A stretch of 50,144 nt of DNA from CAYPZL01 sp964415045 (GCA_964415045.1 CAYPZL010000014.1:1-50144), one strand, 5' to 3'; positions 27,601-36,900 are shown, numbered from the stretch's first letter. A program made the numbers and translations. The notes: generated from the letters alone by a model not told the origin.

Positions 27601-28135
27601 TTCCGAAGTCGGTGACAATATCCACGTCGCCGTTATACTGGACGCTCTGCGACGGCGCACTGTGCCACTTGCCGTCGGAGAGCATCGAGGGCGGGCTCGT
27701 GTCCTTGTGGGGTGACGAGGACTCCACGCTGGCTTCGTACGTGAAGGGAATTGCGTTTCGCTGCAGCAGCGCCGGCACCTCCGGTTCGGCGAAAACGACC
27801 CGCGCCAGGGGGGACCTCGGTTCCTCCTCCGGCTCCAGCCACAGGCGGTAGGTTCCGCAGATATCCTCACCGAGGTAGGTGCGCGGAGCGGCCAGGAAGA
27901 CGCTGGCTCCCTCCTGTGCGGCGGCGACGGCGGCTGTGACCGCCCCGGAGGTTCCGCCCACGACCACCACGTCCACGTCGTACAGAAGCGGAATCTCCCG
28001 GGCCGATTGCATCACGCCGTCGGCCGGTATCGCCGGATGATTCTCCTGCCCGAGTTGCAGGCACCCGGAACACGGGCTCAGGACACCCAGAAGCAAAAGC
28101 GACAAGAACGCTCGGATTCGTCGTTGCATAACCAT
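24647..28135 (-). CDS. Tandem FAD-dependent oxidoreductase lipoprotein with F5/8C-like insert
   Basis: A 1162-residue exported protein. The signal peptide ends around SPCSGC, so Cys22 or Cys25 may be lipidated. First FAD-binding loop VVVVGGTSGAVTAAVAAAQEG at residues 56-76. Residues about 150-270 are a discoidin-like beta-sandwich (SDGKWHSAPSQSVQYNGD, VLVQTSKDGQNWERIARVE, NARYVKLSIQK) set inside that oxidoreductase unit. A second FAD loop, DVVIVGGGTAGAPAGIAAA, begins near residue 565. Residues about 930-1162 are helical with HEAT-like spacing (LLRQAYADTASQEDKLTYAH, HHRAVALALETLKDP). Both halves look like FAD-oxidored family flavoproteins, which often act on sugars or sugar acids. It is first in the sugar gene train and follows a possible attenuator. 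Confidence 0.8.
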   Translation of the reverse strand: MVMQRRIRAFLSLLLLGVLSPCSGCLQLGQENHPAIPADGVMQSAREIPLLYDVDVVVVGGTSGAVTAAVAAAQEGASVFLAAPRTYLGEDICGTYRLWLEPEEEPRSPLARVVFAEPEVPALLQRNAIPFTYEASVESSSPHKDTSPPSMLSDGKWHSAPSQSVQYNGDVDIVTDFGSEQFVGKVHVTVYQRNDDFEVESVLVQTSKDGQNWERIARVENDRLGGSFEEEAIPLSVTVGRNARYVKLSIQKTPEAGRVLLGEILFEQQTQEAPAAPYRIPPTPMQVKQALDDALLNAGVGFLYGCYATDLLYDSAGQPAGIVMANRSGRQAVRAKIVIDATQRAAVARMAGAEFDPYPAGMRTFKRIVVGGEPRRDPLIEARVLPAPVYAGNGRAYEATEYTLEIPMSDGSFASFAEAEQLARDRTWHRGQVDASEMLFQVPPDRMRAKKPQCCVWPGAEKVTLDAFRPAGVERMFVLGGCADVSRGAVEKMLRPLEMMRLGSRIGAAAAVEARRTAVPLDVRPAAQAVDPVAVGDIGEDPAWMRASPDLPHIEAEAQAVPVLGEYDVVIVGGGTAGAPAGIAAARQGARTLVVEYLHGLGGIGTMGLIGKYYYGYREGFTKELDQGLAELGGEAEGRSGQGQAWDSQLKIEWYRQELRKAGADIWYGALGCGAFVDGNQVKGVVVATPHGRGVVLARAVIDCTGSAVIAASAGAECVYTTGEHIAVQGTGLPPWELGARYTNTDYTFIDDLDVMDAWRSFLLGRRKFAGQYDLARIVDTRERRQIVGDFCLSPMDVYLARTFGDSVVRASSNFDTHGFTIHPMFMLRPPHRKVLPCYVPYRCLLPRGLDNILVTGLAVSAHRDVMPVIRMQPDIQNQGYAVGIAAAMATRSGTNLRDIDIRTLQQHLVDKGNLPRDVLTHEDSFPLPLRAVKVAVGTVANDFDGLEILFAQPEQALPLLRQAYADTASQEDKLTYAHILGILDDPTGVATLAEAVAASEWDEGWKYTGMGQYGRSISPVDSLIIALGRTRQPQALGPILAKVQQLGPEHAMSHHRAVALALETLKDPAAAAPLATLLNKPGMRGHAMTDIETAITNLPASATDTSLRERSLRELILARALYRCGDDRGLGKQVLTEYSKDLRGHYARHALAVLKENQHDH

Positions 28136-28302
28136 TCCCTTTCCAAACCGGCTTGATGCGGAAAGTGCCGCCGATCGGACCCTCGGGGCCGACAGCGGGA
28201 TGCCGCCCCGGTTCGCCGTTCAGCGCGTTAACGCAATTATCGTCAGTCCCCTTCGATTTTCAACCGCAAACCGGTTCGCCTGCCCCAATACGTTCGCGCC
28301 GC

Positions 28303-28339
28303 AAAAAAAAAGCGAGAAACCTTGTAACAAGTGACTCGC
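28303..28339 (-). terminator. Intrinsic terminator in the leader of the sugar operon
   Basis: On the minus strand GCGAG (28335-28339) pairs with CTCGC (28312-28316), with an inner CTTG/CAAG stem and a TTA loop, followed by nine T (28303-28311). It lies 168 bases before the start of the FAD oxidoreductase gene, not after any recognisable gene, which is the layout of an attenuator. Confidence 0.75.
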
Positions 28340-28381
28340 AGCAGCGTCTTATCGAGTGAAGGCTCCCCGGTGGGGGCCTTT
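28335..28381 (-). promoter_or_regulatory. Candidate antiterminator and upstream hairpin (possible riboregulator)
   Basis: Reading the minus strand, a strong hairpin AAGGCCCCC-ACC-GGGGAGCCTT (28359-28380, one bulged A) is followed by ACTCG...CGAGT (outer bases about 28334-28357). The CGAG of this second hairpin is also the 5' arm of the terminator at 28303-28339, so the two structures exclude each other. I do not recognise a known riboswitch class. A minus-strand TATAAT at 28591-28596 could be its -10 box, but no matching -35 is seen. Confidence 0.45.
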
Positions 28382-28924
28382 GCAGCGTGCGGGAATCGTG
28401 CTGAGGAAAGGCGGAGAAAATGAGAACGGTTGTTTCATCGGCTCATGTCTTATGGAGAGTTTCTTCGCTGGTTCCGTGCCCGCAGGGCTGACGCATCGAC
28501 GGAGATCACCCTGACAGGAGCGACCGATTCCTGTCTGGGGCAGTTGAGGGAATGTGTAGCGACAGGCGAACCGACGGACGTCTTGAGTGGATTATAGACC
28601 TGATGATCGTAAACGAGTTGTTTTCCCGTGCCGGGGCCGCCTTGCATGGTTTTCGGCCTTTGTTTAGCCTCTTCGGCGGCGGAGATGCGCTGTGTCTGCG
28701 CATCGGCAGTTCTGCTGGCGGTGCGCTGTCGGGCCTTCATGGTTCCGGCTTTTCACACACACTTTGCTACAGCCATACCCAAAGGAATCTCGGCGTCGGT
28801 ATGGATCTCACAGGCGACACCAAACCCACGATCGCCAGAGGCATCTTCGCCGCCCCCCTTTGATTTGGTGCCTTGTGCTTCCTGCCGCTCTTGCCGGCGC
28901 ATGCTGAGGTACGCGACAATTAGC
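28382..28924. other. Gene-poor stretch, no confident gene
   Basis: About 540 bases without a gene I can support. Several short frames are open on both strands, including a minus-strand frame of about 49 codons (ATG near 28898, start MRRQERQEAQGT) whose sequence is not recognised. The stretch includes the possible start of the attenuated leader on the minus strand. No repeats or RNA gene signatures were recognised. Confidence 0.5.
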
Positions 28925-28953
28925 TTGAACGAACCGGCCCCTTTGTGTAAGAT
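28925..28953 (+). promoter_or_regulatory. Sigma-70-like promoter for the beta-helix protein gene
   Basis: TTGAAC (28925-28930), exactly 17 bases, TAAGAT (28948-28953), about 85 bases before ATG 29040. It shares its -35 hexamer and spacing with the promoter at 6226 ahead of another exported protein. Confidence 0.55.
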
Positions 28954-29039
28954 AAAACAGAGCGCGTTTGGAGGGGCGTCATTTCAACGCGTTTGTACTG
29001 ACGCGATATGGAACTCACGAGCGAGGGAAAGGACACGCC

Positions 29040-32000
29040 ATGAAGAAGCTGCTCTTCTCGGGCCTCATCCTGATGATATTCTCCGGTTCACTGTCCCGGG
29101 CTACGGTGCGGCACGTCCCGAGCGAGTATCCATCGATTCAGCAGGGCATCAGTGCCTGCGTTGATGGCGATACGCTCATCGTTGCCCCGGGGGTCTACTA
29201 CGAGACCATCAACTTCAGCGGCAAGGACATCGTCGTCCGCAGCACCGCCCCGAACGACCCGAAGGTGGTGGGCTACACGATCATCAATGCCGATGAGGAC
29301 GGCACGGTCGTCACCTTCGAGAACGGCGAAACCAACGCCGCGGTCCTGACCGGTTTCACCATCACCGGAGGCGTCGGAACGCTGGTTTATGACTGGGATA
29401 TACAGAAAGAGTTCTATGGAGGGGGAATTTACTGTTCGTACAATGCTTCTCCAACGATCACGCGCAATGTCATCACCAACAATCACTGTCCCTACTCCAT
29501 CGTGGAGGGGGAGGGCATGTGGAGATACACTTACTCCTACGGTGGGGCCATAGGCTGCCAGGGGGGGCACCCGACCATCACGCACAATATCATCCGCAAC
29601 AACTCCGCGTATCAAGGCGGGGGGATCAACGTCAGCCGGGGGACGATCTCCGACAATATCATCTGCGACAACTCCGCCGAGCGTGGGGGCGGTGTTTACA
29701 TGTATACGGGAACCCTGACGAATAACACGATCGTGGGCAACGACTGCCGCAAGGAGCGCGAGCCGGGCTGGGGAATGGGCGGAAACGTCTACGCCAGTTT
29801 GAACTACTATGGCGATTACCTCATTGCCAGCAACATCATATGCGGCGCGGCCTCGGGCACCGGCATCTTTTGCGGGGTGGAGCCGGAGGACGATCTGTTC
29901 TGTTTCAATGATGTCTGGGACAACACGCCGTCCAACTACAGCGCCGTTGATGCTCGGACCAACATGCTCGTCCAGGGTCAAGAGGCCGATCTCACGGGCC
30001 GGTTCGGCAATATCTCCGAGGATCCGCTTTTTGTGAATCCCTGGAACAAAGACTATCACATTGAGCCGACTTCCCCTTGCGTCAGTGCCGGTGATCCGAA
30101 TCTCGTCGCTCCTGAAGGGGCGGTGGATATCGACGGGGACCCTCGCGTCTATGCGCTCCGAGTGGATATCGGCGCCGACGAGCACGTTGGATACGTCAAA
30201 CCGCTCGCCCACGCCGGCCCCGATCAACACATCTTGGCTCCTGAGCCGGTGACGCTGGACGGCAGTGAAAGCTACTTCTCCGACCCCAACGGCGTCAGGC
30301 AGTATCAGTGGACGCAGACGAAGGGAGAGGCGGTGGAGTTGAATGACCCGGCGGCCGCGGTGCCGACCTTCACACCGCCGGCGGAAGGCTGGTACACCTT
30401 TGCGCTGACCGTCGACGACGGGCAATACGCCAGCCATCCGGACAACGTCCTCATCGTTGTAGGCAACGAGCGACCTGTAGCGGATGCCGGGCTGGCTCAG
30501 TTGTGGCTCGTTCCCGGGCACATTCGCCTCGACGGCTCCGAATCCAGCGATGCGGACCCGCCTGATGAACTCACCTACACATGGACGCAGTTGGAGGGTC
30601 CCGAAGTGGTTCTCCAGGACGCGGATTCGGCGACACCCTATTTCGAGTGCGATGCGCCGGGCCGCTTCGTCTTTGAACTCGTTGTAAACGACGGTTTCGT
30701 CGCCAGCGAACCTGACACGGTGAAGATCGAGGGTTCTCACTTTACATTGACCGCCAGGGGATTGCTGGAAGACGGCGGGTATAATCTGACGGACTACGAT
30801 CAAGGCTACTTCTACTACGCCTCGGTATCCGGGACCCGGTTCGTTTGTGCGGGCAGCGACGACGGGTATCCGGAGGACTGGGCGATTCATTGTGTGGACA
30901 CGAAGACGGGGCGCATCGAGGTTTTCGATGGCGGCGCCGTAGACCTCATGCCGAGAATGGACGGCCGTTTCATCGTCTGGTCGGGCGGTTCCGGCCGGTA
31001 CTACAATCCCATGTGCACCAGCGTGTTCCTGGGGGATCTCTCCACAGGCGAAGTCGAGTTCCTGCGCCAGGCCTCGTCGACCGAGTCGTATGGCTATCCG
31101 GCGATCTCAAAAACAACGGTGGTCTGGCTGCAACATCGCGACGTGGACACCGACAATGAGAGTCGGTTCGATCAGACGCCCTACGACATCTGCGGGGCGG
31201 ATATCTCCGACCCGGAAGAGCCCGTCTATTTCACCATCGCCGAAGAGGTCGGGCACTGCCCGCCCTATCCGCACAACGACTACTATTACACGTACGACGA
31301 CATCGTCGATGTCTCAGGAGACATCGTTGTCTGGGAGGGAGACGGCGACATCTTCGCTGCGGATCTCTCCGATCTTGACAACATCAAGGTCTTCCCCATC
31401 TGCACAGCCCCGGAGCGGCAACACGACCCTGCTGTTTCCGGCAACCTGGTGGTGTGGGCCGACGAACGAGACGACGTCGGTGACATCTACGGTGCGGATA
31501 TCTCGGACCCGGAGAATGTATGCGAATTCGAAGTGTGGGTCGGTCCTGGGTTGCAGTTGCAGCCGGACGTCGACGGACCCATGATCGTATTCCTTGACGG
31601 TGACGACCGCTATGGTGATTTCCGGGTCTGCTGCATGTCCAGCGACTACGGCCTCGTGCACATCTCGCTTTACGAGGCCGAGAGGCACCAGGGACAATAC
31701 TATTCGTACTATGGTGGGCACCCGCAACTGGACGGCACGACACTTCTGTGGCCTTACGGAAATCGCGTGCGAGGACTTTCGTTGGGATTTGCCTACGGTC
31801 TGGCCGAGGGTCCGGTCAGCAACGCAACCACAGGGCAACGCTACGACTACATACAGCACGCCATCGATGCGGCCTCCGCCGGGGATGCGATCGTGGTTCC
31901 GGAGGGTCTGTACCACGAGAAGCTGCGTTTTACCGGGAAGGGCGTTACGGTTACCTCGACCGATCCCGCCGACCCGGCGGTGCGGGCCGCCACTGTGGTT

Positions 32001-32936
32001 ACCGGCGCCGGCGCTCTGGTGACATTCACACAGGAGCCAGAGGTTAGCCCGCCACCCTCACCGGTGCGGGCGCGTGCTCTGCCGGACTCGTCGGTAACGC
32101 TGGCCGGAAACGGCGATGATACCGATGTTCTCGCCGGCCTTACCATTACGCGCGGCAGCTACGGCGTCTATTGCAGTGGCGCTTCCCCCGTCATCCGCGA
32201 TTGTACGATTGCCGACAACGTCTATGCCGGCATGAAATTGTGGGACGAGGCGAATCCAACGGTTGAGGGTTGTGACATCATAGGCAACGGTACGGGGATC
32301 GAAATGTGGGCACATCGAGGCGGACGTTTCGTGGATCACAGCTACGTGACGGCCCGCCATTGCGTCATCGCGGGAAGTCGCTACAATGGTATCTGGGGCG
32401 GCATTCCCACGCTGGAGAACTGTACCGTGGCCGACAATCAGGCGTATGGTCTGACCAGCGTGCGGTCGCAGGTTACCAACTCCATCATCTACTTCAACAA
32501 CGCCGGCGGCGAGAATCTGGTGGCCGAGAGTCCGGCCGTGACGGTGACCTACACTGATATCCAGGGCGGCTGGCCCGGCGAGGGCAACATCGACGCCGAT
32601 CCTCTGTTCATTGCTCGCGGGCATTGGGCCGTAACAGGGCCGCGCAGCATGCTACCGGTTGCCCTGCCCGAGCCGGATGCTGTGTGGCTGCCCGGTGATT
32701 ATCACCTCAAGAGCGAGGGTTGGTCCTGGGACGCTGAGCAGCAGGACTGGGCGTGGGATGACGTGACCAGTCTGTGTATCGATGCGGGGGACCCGAGTCT
32801 GCCACTGGGCGACGAGCTGCCGTGTGCTTCGGACGATCCGTTGAGCGAACGAGCCGGGCCGAACGTTCGGACGAACATGGGTGCCTACGGTGGCACGGTC
32901 GAGGCCAGTCTGGCCCCACACGGCTGGTCGCCGTAA
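29040..32936 (+). CDS. Secreted parallel beta-helix / PKD / beta-propeller protein
   Basis: A 1298-residue exported protein. Approximate modules: signal peptide 1-20; right-handed parallel beta-helix 22-383 (pectin-lyase-like, begins VPSEYPSIQQGISACVDGD, with repeated NNTIVGN/ISDNIICDNSA turns); two PKD-like domains 385-475 and 476-566 (each with AHAGPDQ/VADAGLAQ and LDGSES); a TolB-like beta-propeller 574-917 with repeats such as DGRFIVWSGG, KTTVVWLQH, SGDIVVWEGDGDIFAADLSD and SGNLVVWADERDD; and a second beta-helix 932-1298 ending in NMGAYGGTVEASL, a tail seen in many Phycisphaerae beta-helix proteins. Such helices bind or cleave polysaccharides. No catalytic residues can be assigned. AAAGGA precedes the ATG at 29040, preferred over the open frame at 28968. 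Confidence 0.82.
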   Translation: MKKLLFSGLILMIFSGSLSRATVRHVPSEYPSIQQGISACVDGDTLIVAPGVYYETINFSGKDIVVRSTAPNDPKVVGYTIINADEDGTVVTFENGETNAAVLTGFTITGGVGTLVYDWDIQKEFYGGGIYCSYNASPTITRNVITNNHCPYSIVEGEGMWRYTYSYGGAIGCQGGHPTITHNIIRNNSAYQGGGINVSRGTISDNIICDNSAERGGGVYMYTGTLTNNTIVGNDCRKEREPGWGMGGNVYASLNYYGDYLIASNIICGAASGTGIFCGVEPEDDLFCFNDVWDNTPSNYSAVDARTNMLVQGQEADLTGRFGNISEDPLFVNPWNKDYHIEPTSPCVSAGDPNLVAPEGAVDIDGDPRVYALRVDIGADEHVGYVKPLAHAGPDQHILAPEPVTLDGSESYFSDPNGVRQYQWTQTKGEAVELNDPAAAVPTFTPPAEGWYTFALTVDDGQYASHPDNVLIVVGNERPVADAGLAQLWLVPGHIRLDGSESSDADPPDELTYTWTQLEGPEVVLQDADSATPYFECDAPGRFVFELVVNDGFVASEPDTVKIEGSHFTLTARGLLEDGGYNLTDYDQGYFYYASVSGTRFVCAGSDDGYPEDWAIHCVDTKTGRIEVFDGGAVDLMPRMDGRFIVWSGGSGRYYNPMCTSVFLGDLSTGEVEFLRQASSTESYGYPAISKTTVVWLQHRDVDTDNESRFDQTPYDICGADISDPEEPVYFTIAEEVGHCPPYPHNDYYYTYDDIVDVSGDIVVWEGDGDIFAADLSDLDNIKVFPICTAPERQHDPAVSGNLVVWADERDDVGDIYGADISDPENVCEFEVWVGPGLQLQPDVDGPMIVFLDGDDRYGDFRVCCMSSDYGLVHISLYEAERHQGQYYSYYGGHPQLDGTTLLWPYGNRVRGLSLGFAYGLAEGPVSNATTGQRYDYIQHAIDAASAGDAIVVPEGLYHEKLRFTGKGVTVTSTDPADPAVRAATVVTGAGALVTFTQEPEVSPPPSPVRARALPDSSVTLAGNGDDTDVLAGLTITRGSYGVYCSGASPVIRDCTIADNVYAGMKLWDEANPTVEGCDIIGNGTGIEMWAHRGGRFVDHSYVTARHCVIAGSRYNGIWGGIPTLENCTVADNQAYGLTSVRSQVTNSIIYFNNAGGENLVAESPAVTVTYTDIQGGWPGEGNIDADPLFIARGHWAVTGPRSMLPVALPEPDAVWLPGDYHLKSEGWSWDAEQQDWAWDDVTSLCIDAGDPSLPLGDELPCASDDPLSERAGPNVRTNMGAYGGTVEASLAPHGWSP

Positions 32937-33161
32937 GCGGGCGTCCCGCTTGACAGCAGCCTCCAATCCAGTGGGCTGCGTGGCATGAGCGGAAAGCGCG
33001 TGCCGCGCAGCCTTTTTTCTGCGCGGATATATAGACTTCCTTCCGGCCGGATGTGACACTGCCTTCTCCGGCTCTGCAAGAAATGCGTTGTATTTTCTTT
33101 CCTGCGCCGGCTTTTTGTCCGAGGGATTTCGAGGGGTCTCCGCGGTATAAGAAGTGGATCG

Positions 33162-33620
33162 GGAACGGAGGCCGGCGTCTCCGGCCGGTTGATCGCCACC
33201 GATGTTCCCTATAGCCTGAGCGGATTGCTCGTGCGGCTTGACTATAGCCGGGCGAACATGGTGGAGGCGCACTTCAAGGGCCGGTTCCACTTCCCTTTCG
33301 TATCGCCCGGCGAGCATACGCTCACGGCGTACCTTCCGCATAACCTGCGCTGCGACCGCGGCATCGGCCGAGCCACCGTTGAAGTCCAGGCTGGTCGTCC
33401 TCTGACGGATGTGGAGATCCCCCTGGAGAGTCTGGCCGAGTTGCGTGTCCAGTATCTCGACGCCGATGGCAATCCCCTCAAGAACATCAGCGGCAGTGCC
33501 ACGTGGTCCAAGAATGGCCACGGCGCCTGGACCGAGGGGACGCAATCCAACGGCGACGGCTGGGCGGTTTTGTATCTCTATCCCGGCAGCGTGCAGTACA
33601 TACGCGGTTCCGTCCGGTGA
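33162..33620 (+). pseudogene. Fragment of a carboxypeptidase-regulatory-like beta-sandwich protein
   Basis: An open frame with coding character but no proper start (only a TTG at 33189 and no ribosome binding site). It reads VSGRLIATDVPYSLSGLLVR, then GRFHFPFVSPGEHTLTAYLP and PLTDVEIPLESLAELRVQYL, the pattern of one to two carboxypeptidase regulatory-like (CNA-B-type) repeats. In planctomycetes such repeats sit inside much longer proteins, so this is probably the surviving piece of a larger gene. The stop at 33620 may not be the original end. Confidence 0.5.
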
Positions 33621-33758
33621 CGCACCGTCTCGCTCGCATCACCACCTCCAGATTTCCTGTCGCAGGTCAAATCGCGATCGGATTGGCTCGCACACCTTCT
33701 TCCGTCAGAAACATGCCTCGTTCGTCAAATGCCCGGAACATACGGTTTCATAAGAAAC

Positions 33759-33799
33759 GGGGTGAATCCGCGACGTTAATCGCATTGCGGATTCACCCC
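33759..33799 (-). terminator. Perfect 13-base hairpin, possible second terminator
   Basis: GGGGTGAATCCGC (33759-33771) and GCGGATTCACCCC (33787-33799) with a 15-base loop. On the minus strand it is followed by GTTTCTTAT, only modestly T-rich. It lies downstream of the PA14/LamG gene, beyond a first hairpin. Confidence 0.45.
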
Positions 33800-33902
33800 G
33801 CAAAAAACACACCCGTAGTTTCCAGTGTTGTTCTGAAACCGGCAGCGGTGCTGCCGTTGCTCCTGCCAACACCTCCTTATCTTCGTCAGTAGTATAAAGT
33901 CG

Positions 33903-33932
33903 TCCCCTGCGGACTGTTCCGCAGGGGACGTA
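33903..33932 (-). terminator. Hairpin just after the PA14/LamG gene
   Basis: Perfect 12-base stem CGTCCCCTGCGG / CCGCAGGGGACG with a 6-base loop, 11 bases past the stop codon. The following minus-strand bases ACTTTATAC give a weak T tract, so it is a likely but not ideal intrinsic terminator. Confidence 0.6.
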
Positions 33933-33943
33933 CCTCACTGTGA

Positions 33944-36900
33944 CTATTTGGCCGTCAGCTTGATGTTCTTCAAAGCCAGCGTATTGTGAATCTCATTGTG
34001 GAACTTGACGCCGACCCGTTTCCCATCGGTGGCGGCAGCGTTGGCGGACTTGAACGTCACGCTGTACTGCTTCCAGCCGTCGGCACAGGGACCGGTCTTG
34101 CTCGCGACCGAGCTGCCGTCGGCAAGGATGGACATCTTGATGTTCTTGCCGTCCCAGATGGCCCCGAAGCCCACGCGCACGCTGATGCTCAACGTGAACA
34201 CCTCACCCTTTCGGATGATGTGGTCCGTCATGAACACCTGATCGGCGCCGCTGAGCGACAGACTGCCGGGGATGTCGAGCGTGATGGCCCAGTTCCTCGG
34301 GACGTATTCCCAGATCTTGACCGTCTGGATGTCGTCGATGAGGACGGCACCGGCGCCACTGGCGTCGACACCGACTGCGACCTTCGCGATGTCGGCAATG
34401 TTGACACCGCCCGTGACAACGTCGTCCAGCGCCACGATGACCTTGGTCCACTCAGCCGTCTGCACGGCTGCCGCCGAATTGATGACGGGCACAACGGCCA
34501 CGTTACCGGCGCCGTCTTCGGCCGCGAGGAACAGCGCGGCAGCCGCGTTGTTCGGATCGCCCTTGACCATCATAGCGATGGCGTTGGGACCCCAGGTCAG
34601 ATCCAGGCTGCCTACTGCGGCCCGAACGCTGCCCGTTCCGCTGTCGTAGGCAATCTGCATGGCCTGGCCCTGGTTGGGATCGGTCACGAGCGACGAAGCG
34701 ACCGCACCGTCATCCGACCACGTACCGGCGAGCGGATTGAAGGGCATGAACAGGCCCGCCACCTCGGCATCGGTCAGAGCGTAATCGTAGACGCGACAAT
34801 CGTCCACCTTGCCGGGGAAGGAGCTGGCCTGCGTGACACGGCTGCCGATATGGACGCGGTCGCCGCGGATGGCGAGATCCTGGACATTTGACTTGCCCGG
34901 ATCCGTGTCCATCAGGGTGCCGTCGCCGTAGTAGCGGATGGTCGTGCCATCATACGTCATGGCATAGTGGTGCCATTCGAGAGCTTGCTGATCCGAGAAG
35001 ATTCTCTCTTCCCAGCCCCAGACGTGGGCGCCGACGCCGCCGGGCCCGCCCAGGCTGCCGATGTTGAAGTGACTGCCGTTTCCGCCGCCGCCGTCCGCGG
35101 TCCCGGTGAAGCCGAAGATCAGGGTCCAGTCGGGGATGGACGTGTGGTCGGCCTTGGCCCAGCAGGCGATCGTGGTCGGATCGTTGCCGCTGAGGCCTAC
35201 TTCGCCGATCTCGACGAACTGATTGTCGCCACCGGGCAGGCTGAGAACCGAACCCATGATGTCGTCGTCTACAAAATTGACGTCGCCGACAATCGTGCCA
35301 TCATGTCCGTTTCCGGAGACGTCGTTAACGTCGCCGTCAAAGACGTAATGGGCAATCGGTGCGGCCACCGGCTCGATCGGCACTACACCCGTAACGTCAT
35401 CGTACGCCTCGAAATCTTCCAGGATACGATGGTCTTCCGTGGTGAAGCTGTAGAGGGTGCCGGGAATGACCGTACCATCTTCGGTCACTTCGTCGACCTT
35501 CCAGTAGTAGGTCGTGTTCCAGACGAGCAGATCAGCCGGGGTGTAGCTGGTCTCGGCCATCCTGCCCACGAGGACACTGGCGTCGCCGGCGGCGACCAGG
35601 TCCGCGTCGGTTCCGAAGTAGAGATCGTGCTCGACCGCTGTGACGCCGGCCGTCCAGCTCAGGCTGGTTGCATCCGAGACGCCCTCAGCACCCAGCGCCG
35701 GGCTCATGCCGTAGGCGACCTGCGGCAACTGGAGGGCACCCTGCGGGATGATCTCCTTGGCGATGCCGGGGCCTTCCCAGCGCAGGTACGCCGTGGCGCC
35801 GCCGCCGTTCTCGTACATTTGCATCTCGATCACATACGTCTCTCCGGCGACCAGCTCCAGGGGCTCGGTGGCATCTTCGGTCGTGCCACGGTCCCACCAG
35901 CCTTCGGCGACCACTGCGCCGTTGAGCTTCGTCCGAGAGCCGTCGTCGGAGGCCTCGAACAAGCGGTACGTTCCCGTCACCGGCACGTTCAGCTCAGCGA
36001 CCCAGAGGCAGGAGAAGTGGTCGATCGGAATGCACGGATCGGGACTGCCGTCGCGATCGGCGTTGAAGTCGAAGTTGATTTCGGCTTCCGTCGTCACCAC
36101 GCACGGATCACCCTCGAAGTACTGGTTGTCCCAGTAGTACGCCACCGCTCCACCGTTGAGATCGACGGTCGTAAAGGTCCAGACCGGACCGGCGACCACG
36201 TTGCCGTCGGCGTCGACTTCATCGATGCGCCAGAAATAGCGGGTGTCGGGCTCCAGCGATTCCAGACCGATCTCCGTTATGGAGAACGTGGTTTCCGTCT
36301 TCTCGCCCAGGAGGGCATTCGGATCGCCAGCGGCTACGAGGGCCTCATCGGTGCCGCCGTAGATCAGGTGCGAGGCTGCACCCTGCCCGGCCGTCCAACT
36401 GAACGTCTGGTCAAGCTTGCGCCACAGGGCGCCGTCGTACGGTGAGGGGAAGTGGGCTTCCAGCGGCATGACCGTGAAGCTCCAGACGGTGCCCTCATAG
36501 ACGTTGCCGTCGGCGTCGACCTCGTCGACGCGCCAGTAGTACGTTTTGCCGGGCTCGAGGACGCCCAGGTGGAAGTACATTAGCGCAGGCTGGCGACCTT
36601 TGAAGTCCGCCTCACCCAGTTCGGGCGTCTCGCCGAAGTACACGTCGTGCATTGCGGCCGTCAGGCCGGCTTGCCACTGAAACAGCGGCATCGTCACGTC
36701 CACCGTCCCGTCGGCGGGGTCGGGGCTCTGGGCCTTGAAGAGCGGTTCGGGGTCCCGGATCAGGGCGGTGAGGTAGTCACCGGTGATCAACGTGACTTCC
36801 TCGCCGATGCCGGGGCCGGCCCAGCCGACACCCATGTTGCCGCCGCCGGTACCATCGGAGTAGAGACCCTCGATGTAGTACCGCTGCCCGGCCTCCAGCG

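Noticed and set aside
28359..28381. Hairpin AAGGCTCCCC/GGGGGCCTT read as a plus-strand terminator
   Set aside because: No T tract follows on the plus strand and no plus-strand gene lies upstream. It fits better as part of the minus-strand leader.
28450..28740. 96-codon minus-strand frame with a P-loop-like GGPGTGKQ
   Set aside because: A chance match: no hydrophobic strand before it, no Walker B, no ribosome binding site and no recognisable fold.
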